Positions 12,212 to 21,398 of a stretch of 64,000 bases of DNA are shown one piece after another (within the stretch, counting starts at the first letter, position 1; every line of letters starts with the position of its first letter). The notes beneath the pieces were generated by a model. It ran no database searches. It was not told the origin of the DNA and was given only the letters and a program-made list of their open reading frames with translations. The position numbers were made by a program, and so were the translations under genes. Source of the stretch: Hysterium pulicare CBS 123377 (Eukaryota; Ascomycota; Dothideomycetes; Hysteriales; Hysteriaceae); assembly GCA_000467715.1 (NCBI GenBank), contig AJFK01000767.1:1-64000 (forward strand), written 5' to 3'.

Positions 12212-12371
12212 ATGATACCGAGGTGGTGATGGTGAGCAATCGTTCGAATCGACGGCTGGAGTTATGTTTGGCGTTCTTCTGGGGAGGTTGTTTGATACCC
12301 TATGCTGCTTGTTTACTTTGTCAGACCTGTACGCATCTTGCTGAATCATTTGGATGGGGTCTCCGATTGTC

Positions 12372-12392
12372 TATATATATATATATATATAT
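12372..12392. repeat. TA dinucleotide microsatellite
   Basis: About ten uninterrupted TA units downstream of the 93-aa gene. Confidence 0.95.
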
Positions 12393-12482
12393 TGATGAAA
12401 CAAGTTTTTTTTCAGGACCTGTGTGGATCGTGTAGCATCTAAAAAATTAAAGGTCTTCATCCAGACTTGAGAAATGTTTAGC

Positions 12483-12538
12483 TCCACGCCCTCATACTCA
12501 ATTTAATTGTTTGATGTCCACGCCCTCATACTCAATTT
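12483..12538. repeat. Two direct copies of a 22-bp word
   Basis: Identical 22-bp copies occupy 12483-12504 and 12517-12538, a 34-bp offset, with 12 bp between them. This is a local duplication in non-coding DNA. Confidence 0.9.
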
Positions 12539-12910
12539 CAACAAGACATCTCCAACCCTTCGATTCGCAACATTGTTTAGTGTGTAGCAAAGCACAGAAC
12601 TCTAGAACTTAGTCAAAAATAGGAAGCCAATACCCCAACCTTTTATTTACCCCAAAAATATGGGCTTGTAATCCCAAAAATGCCCTACCTAAAGCCGAGG
12701 CGCGACCTTCTCCAACACGAAAACGTCATGCCTATTCTCCCCGCACCTCCACAGCTTCTCGGAGATCAACGCCAACTGCCGCAGCTAATCACTATCAATC
12801 CTTTGACTGCGGAGGAGACCAATTGCGTCGACGTTCTTTCTTTGCGCTTTAACTTCCGACTTGTCCCGTTTGAAGCCTCCGATTTATAACAAAACCTCAT
12901 CCCCGCCAAC

Positions 12911-14737
12911 ATGCGACCTGTTTTGTCGTCTGCAAGAACAATTGCAAGACAGCCAGCGTACAGATCACAATTTCGAAGATCGACTTTACCAGTTTTGACG
13001 CAGAGAACATACGCTATGGGTCACAGCATTCCACCTGTAGGTATCCCTCATACATTCATCTACTGTTGCGTCATTCTACGCAAATGTGCGCAAAAGGCTG
13101 ATAATTAAATGTGTGAAGCTCAACGACAAATCTCTTCTGAAGTCGCAAAGCTATGTGAACGGAGAATGGATTGGAGCAAAGTCAGGAAAGACATTCGAGA
13201 TCAATGGTACGTAGGAATCAATCGCAACCAAACCTCAATTCGAGCTGCCAGGCTGACATTCTCCCTCCAGATCCCTCAACAGGCAAACTCATAACCACAA
13301 TGCCCGAGATGGACAAATCTGATACCGAAGCCGCAATCGCCGCTGCCGCTGCTGCATTTCCATCCTTCCGGAAGACGACGGGTCGCGAGAGGGCGAAGAT
13401 GTTGCGGAAGTGGTATCAATTAATGATGGATAATGCGGACGATCTTGCTAAATTGATAACATGGGAGAACGGGAAGCCTCTCGCGGATGCGAAAGGAGAG
13501 GTAACATATGCGGCAAACTTCTTTGAATGGTTTTCAGAAGAGGCGCCGAGGGTGTATGGGGATACGATACCACCAAGCATCGCCGGAAATAGGGTTTTTA
13601 CTATCAAGGAGCCAGTGGGAGTTTGCGGGCTAATTACACCGTGAGTTTGAAGACCTCTGCTGTTTTGGAGAGGATGCTATATGACATTGGAAGCGATGAG
13701 CTGATGTGTTAATCAGATGGAACTTCCCTGCTGCAATGATAACTCGCAAGATCGGACCCGCACTCGCAGCTGGTTGCACAGTAGTAGCGAAGTCCCCCGG
13801 AGAAACACCCCTCACGGCAGCAGCCCTTGCAGAGCTCGCCCATAGAGCCGGTATTCCGAAGGGCGTTGTCAACTTCGTAACCGCACTCAAGAACACTCCT
13901 GAAGTAGGCGAAGCTCTCACAGCCTCCTCGACCGTCCGCAAGGTGTCTTTTACCGGATCTACAGCTGTGGGCAAACTGCTTATGAAGCAGTCCGCAGATA
14001 CGCTAAAGAAGTTGAGTTTCGAATTGGGAGGCAACGCACCGTTCATTGTCTTTGATGATGCGGATCTCGAGCTGGCAGTCGCCGGCGCTATAGCATCCAA
14101 GTTCCGCTCTTCAGGCCAGACGTGTGTTTGTGCTAATCGCATCTACGTCCAATCCGGGATCTACGATTCCTTCGCCGAGAAGATGACGGAGAAAGTCAAG
14201 GGCTTCAAAGTTGGTGGAGGGTACGGTGAAGGGGTCACTCACGGTCCCTTGATCCACGAGCGCGCTGTTGGCAAGGTCGAGTCGCATGTTCAAGATGCGG
14301 TCAAACAGGGCGGAAAAGTGCTGATCGGAGGACAAAAGTTGCCAGATGTTGGATCGAACTTCTTTCAGCCCACTGTTATTCGGGATATGACATCCGACAT
14401 GAAACTCGCCTCGGAAGAAACATTCGGTCCCGTAGCCGGTCTCTTCAAATTTGACACGGAAGCCGAGGTTGTGGCATTGGCAAATAAGGCTGAAGTAGGA
14501 CTTGCGGGTTATTTCTTCGCCAAGGATATTCAGAGGTGCTATCGCGTTGCTGAGGCATTGGAAGTCGGCATGGTGGGTGTGAATACGGGATTGATCTCCG
14601 ACCCCGCGGCGCCATTTGGTGGTGTCAAAGAGTCTGGATTCGGAAGAGAGGGCAGCAAATATGGTATTGATGAGTATATGATCACGAAGATGGTCACGCT
14701 TGGAGGTATGGGGCAGTCGTTGGAGGGGTCGTCGTAG
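12911..14737 (+). CDS. Succinate-semialdehyde dehydrogenase (ALDH5 type), four exons
   Basis: Exons 12911-13036, 13119-13206, 13271-13640 and 13717-14737 give 534 aa. The first 40 residues are Arg/Ser/Thr-rich without acidic residues (MRPVLSSARTIARQPAYR), consistent with a mitochondrial presequence. The catalytic core shows the general-base Glu297 in FELGGNAP, the nucleophile Cys331 in SSGQTCVCANR (the CxC form typical of succinate-semialdehyde dehydrogenases), the NAD(P) loop FTGSTAVGK and the C-terminal PFGGVKESGFGREG. The family oxidises succinic semialdehyde to succinate, the last step of the GABA shunt. Length, motifs and all junctions agree, and I see no damage. A related semialdehyde substrate cannot be excluded from sequence alone. 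Confidence 0.93.
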
Positions 14738-15402
14738 TGAGAAAAGATGGTAGGTCAAACTGTATATATTATATTTGGGGGCTTAACTATCTATCGATGA
14801 AGTAAATGCTAATCGGTTTCCGCTTTCCTTCCTCAAAACATCAGGGTATCTCATCAGTTCCTACACCGCTCCAGTGCGTCTGACCACTAGGGCAGCTTTC
14901 CCGAAACCTTTGTTATCCACATTAAAGTCGAGAAGCATGTTCTGCGGGGTCCGAGGGTTGTTAACATACAGCAGATCTTTGTTGGTGCCGATGACGAGGG
15001 TGGGAGAAAGACTGGGGATGATAGGAAGCTAACGCGGGTTCAGAAAAGGAGGAAGTGATGAGACGGGTAAAACAATCTGTTGTCGTTTCACCTCTACGTA
15101 CCGAGGCCAATTCTATGATAAATTGTAATGTATGGAAGCTATTTCCTATGCGCCCCAGCTCACGAGCAAAGTTAGAGGATCCAGCTTGAATGTCAGTGCA
15201 TATATTTTTTTCATTCACCACCTGAGTGACCACATGACTTGGTATGAACTGCTCTTAATTCATCGTATAAACTTCTCCATATCTATTTCCCTTCCACTCG
15301 CTTGATTACTCCACCAATACTTCACAATCAACCCTGCAACCGACGCTTTCAACCAGAACTCGACCTAGCATCAAATAGCATCGTGGAATACACCCATCCA
15401 CA
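14738..15402. other. Intergenic between two plus-strand genes
   Basis: No supported gene. A GTATAAAC word at about 15264-15271, some 130 nt upstream of the next ATG, could be a TATA-like element. CT-rich sequence follows it. Confidence 0.4.
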
Positions 15403-16893
15403 ATGCCAATCTCAAACAAAACGCCTTCCCTCTCCTCCAAAATCTCTTCCACCACCGACCCCGAAACCGTCCCCTATTCCCTCCCCCCAGCCCACCGCTA
15501 CATCCCCCACGTCGCGCACCTCTCGTCAAACCACACCATCAACGTCGGCGCGGACGAACTTGCAACCCAAAGAAACGAAGCCGGGATTGGGCAATACGGC
15601 TTCCCCATCTCGAATTCCCTCAGACATGTGCAGCGCGAGGTGTGCTACCTTCTGCATCATTCGCAAAAGAAGGAGCTGGTCAAAGTAGAGAGTTTGTTCG
15701 TTGTGGGCGCGTTTAGGATTCTTGCGGATGGGGAAGAGCGGGATAGGGAGAGGGAGGACGAGGAGGTTGAGGAGCCTTGGAGTGAGATTGTTAAGGCTGG
15801 GAAGCAGGATGAACGGGGGGAGGGGTCTGGAGATCAAGGACAGACGTTGGCTGAGGCGGACGAAGACGCGGAAAGTGAATACGTCGAGGTCACTAAGGAA
15901 AGTATACTCGAAGACGAGGACCTGAAAATTCATGAGATGCACGTCGTCACGCGCGAAGAAGAGCACTGGGAGCTGGCGGCGTTGAAGATCGGCGACGTCA
16001 TCAAAGAGATGAATAATCTGAAAGCAGTGACCTGGATATCCGGTCTTTCCTTCCAGCCTTGCCTCTGGACCATCCTCCCTCACATCCTGACAAATCTCTG
16101 CTTCGATCTCGGCAGACCCGTCCGTCTTGACGCAGCGGACTTTCGGCGCCCCGTATACATGTCACAAAGCGAATTGAGCCCCCTGACGAAACTCACCAAA
16201 CTAAAGGAACTCCGCATCTTTGGTATGATGGAGAGTTATCAGACTATTATCTGGGAGACTCTTTGGCGGAACGAGTCAGAGACGGGGTATATGGAAGTGC
16301 TCGAGCTCGAGATGGGCTACGAACCAATCACATATCCGACGCACTGGCAGAAAGCCGAAGATGTGAAAAGCTTGAGGGATGCCGAGGCAGGGGAAACCAG
16401 TCCGTACCTTGGAGACGAGGGGAAAGGTGTTTTGGATGCGAGGTTCGGGTGTGCTGAGTATCTCGACCTCCACTGTATGCGGAAAGCCGGCATCGCTGCT
16501 GGCATCGAGGAGATCAGACATCTCCCATTGAAGAAGCTCAAGCTGGCCGGCTTTGTCGTCGACAATCTGCCCTTCCAGGACGAGCTATCCCATCTCACAC
16601 TGCTGAGATGTGGGAGCAGGTGCATTGATGCGGGCATGCTGGCACCTCAAAGGGATGACGAGGACGCTTATTCGATACTCGTCTGGCCGAACTGGTCTGG
16701 GCACTTCGGTAAGGTCAACGCTGGAGAAGGTGCTGAGGAATATGTCGTCCTGCCTCAACAGAGCCAAAGTCAAATCGCATCTGAACCTTTTGGAGATATG
16801 TGCACTCCAGTAGAGGATGGCGAGTGGTTGGAGGTTACGGAACTTCCGGCGATTGATGGCCTGGAGGCACCGTATGAGTCGAGAAGCGAGTGA
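15403..16893 (+). CDS. Uncharacterised 496-aa protein with Leu-rich segments, single exon
   Basis: One open frame from the ATG at 15403 to a TGA at 16891-16893. The N-terminal half has a hydrophobic core around ELVKVESLFVVGAFRILADG, then a long acidic linker (about residues 110-185). The C-terminal half has a repeated Leu pattern (LTKLTKLKELRIFGMM, MEVLELEMGYE, AEYLDLHCM, LPLKKLKLAGF, LSHLTLLRCG) at roughly LRR-like spacing. This resembles the degenerate LRR of fungal F-box proteins, but I see no clear F-box at the N-terminus. Function is unknown. It is convergent with RRN9, with only 266 nt between the stops. Confidence 0.75.
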   Translation: MPISNKTPSLSSKISSTTDPETVPYSLPPAHRYIPHVAHLSSNHTINVGADELATQRNEAGIGQYGFPISNSLRHVQREVCYLLHHSQKKELVKVESLFVVGAFRILADGEERDREREDEEVEEPWSEIVKAGKQDERGEGSGDQGQTLAEADEDAESEYVEVTKESILEDEDLKIHEMHVVTREEEHWELAALKIGDVIKEMNNLKAVTWISGLSFQPCLWTILPHILTNLCFDLGRPVRLDAADFRRPVYMSQSELSPLTKLTKLKELRIFGMMESYQTIIWETLWRNESETGYMEVLELEMGYEPITYPTHWQKAEDVKSLRDAEAGETSPYLGDEGKGVLDARFGCAEYLDLHCMRKAGIAAGIEEIRHLPLKKLKLAGFVVDNLPFQDELSHLTLLRCGSRCIDAGMLAPQRDDEDAYSILVWPNWSGHFGKVNAGEGAEEYVVLPQQSQSQIASEPFGDMCTPVEDGEWLEVTELPAIDGLEAPYESRSE

Positions 16894-17159
16894 GGTGAAC
16901 GAGAAGAAAGTACCATTCGAGCAGAAAGAACATTCGTGCCACGTATATAACAATACCTTAAATACAGCGTAGCTTTGGACAAGAGACTTAGGTGCAAGGT
17001 TTGGCGGTGGCTTAACGTGGATTTGTGATCCAACAAGGCAAGCATGAACAGATTTCGAAAAATCATCAGGCGACGAACAGTTCAGAGAGGATGCCGGAAT
17101 AGGCAAGTAATATGATGGGGAGGCGACATACATCAAATCATACCAATAATATTATGCAA

Positions 17160-19280
17160 TCACTCGCCATTCGAACTTGCACTCCCACTATCCGTCTTCT
17201 TCTTCTTCCCTCTCGCTCTAGAAGACTGTCTCGACCCAGAAGCCGACCTCTTCCCCTTATCTGCACCCCTCCCTGTACGCATCGGAGGTATGGGCTTGAG
17301 AAACCCATCAACATGCACACCGCCTTCCATATCCGACTCGTCGTCCGGCCCATTCTCTCTAGGATCGTATCCATGCACCCTTTTAATGTGCTCAACGACC
17401 CTATAAGGGATCTTGAACGCTTTCTCATGACCCCAGCAATCAATATGGGGACATTTCTTAGTCCCAGGCAACCAGAGTGGGCGTTGAAGCGTTTCTGGAG
17501 TGTTTTCTGGACTAGCGTCACAATCGTCTTCGGCGTTGGATTTGAAGATGGTTTCAGGAGTGTAGTGAATAGGCTCACAGGGAGCTTCTGTAGCAGGACC
17601 CTCGTCCAACGTGCGGAATGCCATACTTTCTCCGAAAAGCGCTGCGCAGCGTTCAGCGGTTCTGGCGACGACACGTTCGTTCCAGCCCGTCATTGATGCT
17701 AAGCCGAGAATCTCACTCCAGTCCATCAAACCCACGCGGTAGTTCGTTTCAACCTCCGACGCAGCATTTGAAGTAGATGCTGAACTCTGGCTTCTGGATC
17801 TCGACTGACGGGGAAGTGGACGTTTCTTTTTTGGGCGAGGTTTGCGTCTCGAGCTGCCTGCTTCGGATGAGTCACTTTGTGATTGAACATCTTCGACATT
17901 TCCCGGATCGTAGTTGAGATCAGAGTCTGATTCAGAAGCTGCAAGCTTCTTCGGATTCTTCTTGGACCTTCGTTTTGGTGGGGCAGTGCGATCTCCATCA
18001 TACTCAGTTGTAGGGGCGTGGGACGACGCTCGAGAACGTGTCTGTCTAGAAGGAGGCTTGGGTTTGGCCGTTGAACGTGACCTCGAGCGGGATCTACTGG
18101 GAGAAAGAACTGTTTCTGCGTCTGATGTAGACCTACTAGCTACACTACCAGATCGATTCCCAAAGTGATTGATCCGTGTCAATTGAATTGCATCTGCAAG
18201 ACCATCGAGCTTAGATAGAAGTGAATTGATAGTGGGCTGTAAAATGCGTCGTGCCTTGTCGTCGTCTGCTAGAATAGCTGGCTTGAAAGTTCTCTCGCTG
18301 GATGTTTTTTCCCACCGATTCTTGCGGGACGTACGTTTGCCTTTTCCTGATGCTGTTTCGATAAGGTCGTCCTGCATGTCAACGTCTGATTGTGCAGATG
18401 ACGAGGGTCTTGAGATCGACCGAGCACGTTTGATACTCGTTGATCGCGATCGTGATCTCGATTCTGAACAGTAATTCGCATCCGTCTGCTCCTGAGTGTC
18501 ATCCCGGTCTGCCATTGGCCCTGCAGCTATGCTCTCTCGATCATCTTCCCAATCTCGTTCCTCCCACTTCTCCTTCGCCAATCTCAAGAAAACTGCCAAC
18601 ATCTCCTCCCTCAACTCATCGCCCACCCCATTCTCATTCAGTCCACCAAGTCCCAGATCGCCCTCCTCTTCGTCCTTCCTCTTCTTTCCAAACTTTTCTT
18701 TCGGGCCCGGTACATCCTCTTCCTCAAGCGGCCATGCGCTCCACCTTTTGAATGGTATTAATTCCTTTTGTGTCTCTCCACTTGGCCCCGTGAATAGTAG
18801 GGCATCACCCTTCTTCAGCCATTTATCCTTGCTATTCCGGTCTCTCAGTCCGATATTCTTCAATTCCTCTGGCGGAAGCCTTAATCGCCGCTTCAAGGCA
18901 TGAGTGTTGTACAGATGCGCGCTCAAATCCCCGGCCACTATCTGTTCCAACGATGCTGCGAGCTGGCGATCGGCTGCTGTATATCTCCGCCAAGTTTGAG
19001 GTTTGCCGCGGAATTTGTTGGGACGATCTGGTGCATCATCCTCGTCGTCCCCACCGGCGAAGTCCTCCTCTCCTTCATTATCTATATGATCTGACGTGTC
19101 AGGAATCTCTTTATTGGCGGTGCCTTCGAATATCTGCGAGATAGGTGGAAGACGCGCTACAACTTGAGCTCCAGAGACAGGGGAGTGGGTGTCGCTGGGG
19201 GCGAGTGAAATGCTGGGAGCCGGAGAATTTGAGGATTCTGATGCGGATGTGATAGCGCTATCACCACCAAATAAGGACAT
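17160..19280 (-). CDS. RRN9: RRN9-domain protein, RNA polymerase I upstream activation factor subunit
   Basis: A single exon of 706 aa with an ATG at 19280-19278. Residues about 95-180 (QTWRRYTAADRQLAASLEQ, then DLSAHLYNTHALKRRLR and a Trp/Pro-rich end) match the Rrn9 domain (PF10680). Rrn9 is part of the upstream activation factor, which with TBP recruits core factor to rDNA promoters. The middle is disordered and rich in RS/SR dipeptides and basic runs such as KRRSKKNPKK. Near the C-terminus, KKCPHIDCWGHEKAFK followed by HIKRVHGYDP forms a C2H2-like cluster, and the last 40 residues are Lys/Ser-rich. The protein is longer than yeast Rrn9, as is common in filamentous fungi. Nuclear or nucleolar location is inferred. 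Confidence 0.82.
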   Translation of the reverse strand: MSLFGGDSAITSASESSNSPAPSISLAPSDTHSPVSGAQVVARLPPISQIFEGTANKEIPDTSDHIDNEGEEDFAGGDDEDDAPDRPNKFRGKPQTWRRYTAADRQLAASLEQIVAGDLSAHLYNTHALKRRLRLPPEELKNIGLRDRNSKDKWLKKGDALLFTGPSGETQKELIPFKRWSAWPLEEEDVPGPKEKFGKKRKDEEEGDLGLGGLNENGVGDELREEMLAVFLRLAKEKWEERDWEDDRESIAAGPMADRDDTQEQTDANYCSESRSRSRSTSIKRARSISRPSSSAQSDVDMQDDLIETASGKGKRTSRKNRWEKTSSERTFKPAILADDDKARRILQPTINSLLSKLDGLADAIQLTRINHFGNRSGSVASRSTSDAETVLSPSRSRSRSRSTAKPKPPSRQTRSRASSHAPTTEYDGDRTAPPKRRSKKNPKKLAASESDSDLNYDPGNVEDVQSQSDSSEAGSSRRKPRPKKKRPLPRQSRSRSQSSASTSNAASEVETNYRVGLMDWSEILGLASMTGWNERVVARTAERCAALFGESMAFRTLDEGPATEAPCEPIHYTPETIFKSNAEDDCDASPENTPETLQRPLWLPGTKKCPHIDCWGHEKAFKIPYRVVEHIKRVHGYDPRENGPDDESDMEGGVHVDGFLKPIPPMRTGRGADKGKRSASGSRQSSRARGKKKKTDSGSASSNGE

Positions 19281-19834
19281 CTTGATGTTTGTAGATGTCC
19301 AATTTCGATTGGAAGTGGGATGTTATGAAGGACTTAGGGCGTGAATGGGGCATGGCTGTTTCGTTGTGTTGAGTGGAAGCGGTTGGTATTCTCGCGGATT
19401 GGAGAAAAAGCGGGACGACATCGCGAGGTCACGTGGGCGGATTCATTCTCAGGATCATACTTGAGAGCCTCCTGTCCTGAGAAAATAAATCTTGGTGTGA
19501 AAAAGATTAGTAGAGCAAGCAAGGAGTTCTCTGCTTGGTAATATAAAAAGATCATTAAGTAGAGTCTCAGTCCAGCATTACTATTAAACACAGTATATTG
19601 ATGAACGAGATAGATCCATTTAGAATAACGCTAAATTTGCTGCTATATCAACAAGCGTCCTTTTTGAACTCCAGTCATATGCTGTTCCCAAAAATGATTA
19701 GAGAAATTATGGGTATCGTGATGCCAGAAAATGGTTCCTCCCAAAGTGACAGTAACGCCGGTTCGTCCATGCAGGTCATAAACATAACAGACCCAGTAGT
19801 CTGCTTTCTTCACATTTCAGCCCCCTCTTCATGT
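19281..19834. other. Intergenic between two minus-strand genes
   Basis: Upstream region of RRN9 and 3' flank of rhodopsin-domain protein 2. AT-rich around 19540-19700; no gene is supported. Confidence 0.5.
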
Positions 19835-21398
19835 TCACTTAGCAATCCCAACCCATTCTCCTTCGACTGAGCTCCTGGTCCTTGTAATCCTCGAGTCGTG
19901 ACCTGGCCCTGGATCGAAACCACCTTTCTCTCTTTCTCTGTTCGCTCGGTACGTCCTTTCAGGTCTCGATACATTAGTCCGTCCAGTCTTATCATCATCA
20001 TCATCATCATTTTCCATAATAGCCTCTTGACTCTCGCTCAAAATGCCATTACATCTTGCAAGCCGAGCGTCAGAATGCCACAGTTCCCCGTTCTCGCCAT
20101 CATCCCATTGCTTCAACTCGAATCCTACCACTTCCTCTCCTATCCTCCCATTTGCTCTGCCACCTTCTGTTACATGATGTTTAAGTGGATTTAGGGTAAC
20201 CAAGCCGGACTCTGATATTCCCAGCTCTTGGTCCGAAAGGGTGCGGTAGTGGCATTGTGGAGGATTAGAATTGTTGTAATGGAAGTTGATGGTGGCTGGT
20301 TGCTGGTTGGAAGTTTTTGATGTTCGAGATCGAGATCGAGACGTAAGCTTGGTAGAGAAGGCGGACAGAGTGAGGGGAAGTCTGGCGAGGAGTGGTCTTA
20401 AGGCAGGCGCACTGGCGCAAACCTGTCTTCATGTCAACAATCTGGTTAACTTGTGCTTGGTTAAGGAACTTACCAGACCAACATCAATTTCAATAGCCGC
20501 GCTTATCCAAAGCGGATACCCATACCATGTCTCGTCGTAGGTTTGCATGAGAGCTTGATGGATGTACCAAGTCCTCGCTGCGCCCGCAGCGGAGACAATG
20601 AAGCCTAGGCTAAAAAGTACCAACACCGCAACTCTCTGCCTTAAAGGCATTTGTAACTTCAGTACCATGGGAATGGGGAGTATCGTGGCCAACAAATCGG
20701 CTACAGTGTTGATGATAGCGTTGATGATGCCTGCGGTGAGGGTCATTTGGCCTTCTTCAATACATACTTTGGTGCTATACGTCCAGTAGGCAGAAATTGG
20801 ATTGCACTGAAAGACGCCAAGGCAGATAGAAGTGATGAATATCCCGATGGTGAGGGCGACATTGGCGTGAATGGCCCAGATGAACTTCTTCTTGCCAGAG
20901 TCGTGCACTAGGCGATAGTAGAAGCTGAAGATGGAAAGGCGGGTGAAGGATGCTGCACATATAAAAATAATCTTAGCTGCAAAGGCAATTTTGCTGGTTG
21001 AAGGCCGCGTTGAGGGGGGAATGTCCCAGATATGGCGACCCCAGCAATAGCGTTGTTTGGCAATGATAACGCAGGCTGTTAGAGCGATTGTCACGACCTG
21101 AATGGTGTTAGAAGTTGGAGAGAGTAGTCATATAGCTATACCAGGGATGTCGTTCATGTCATACAGACTTGGAGTGTTGATGAATGCGAAAACGTACCAG
21201 AGACAGAGCAATGAAGACATCATCCGCGCCGAACCATCTTTTAATCACCAGCCGCGTATACAATCTCAAAGACACCACAATCACAACCAGTGATATCAAT
21301 ACAGCATTTACCACCACCAGCGCGTTGCCCTTGGTGTCTGGATTGATGTAATTAGGCGTTGGCCACGACTGCATTACAGATAGGGGTATGTCCCGCAT
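19835..21398 (-). CDS. Fungal rhodopsin-domain seven-TM membrane protein (2), three exons
   Basis: Exons 21398-21198, 21097-20474 and 20422-19835 give 470 aa, with two phase-0 introns (100 and 51 nt). TM1 is VVVNAVLISLVVIVVSLRLY, followed by the conserved basic turn and WFGADDVFIALS. Exon 2 carries the central helices and the loop GVFQCNPISAYW with its Cys, then AAIEIDVGLV spliced onto CASAPALRPLLAR, the end-of-domain signature of this family (PF20684 type). The roughly 170-residue cytoplasmic tail is hydrophilic and holds six consecutive Asp residues from a GAT repeat. Three exons here contrast with nine in the other family member of this window, so the two are not a recent duplication. Ligand and role are unknown. 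Confidence 0.88.

Larger units (their letters stand above)
12212..12910. other. Intergenic with short repeats
   Basis: The stretch contains a TA microsatellite (12372-12392) and two identical 22-bp copies of a TCCACGCCCTCATACTCAAT-type word at 12483-12504 and 12517-12538. The rest, with CT-rich patches near 12720-12760, is the leader and promoter of the semialdehyde dehydrogenase gene. No gene is supported. Confidence 0.6.

Noticed and set aside
12225-12265. GTTCGAAT word resembling the T-loop (B box) of a tRNA gene
   Set aside because: The flanking bases do not pair as a T-stem and no A box or acceptor stem lies at the right distance.
18440-18903. Plus-strand open frames with Ser/Pro-rich products inside the RRN9 gene
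   Set aside because: They are the antisense image of a low-complexity coding exon; the minus-strand frame is 706 codons long and carries the Rrn9 domain.
7499-21398. Secondary-metabolite cluster around the tyrosinase, rhodopsin-domain and MFS genes
   Set aside because: There is no polyketide synthase, peptide synthetase, terpene synthase or pathway regulator in the window, and housekeeping genes are interspersed.
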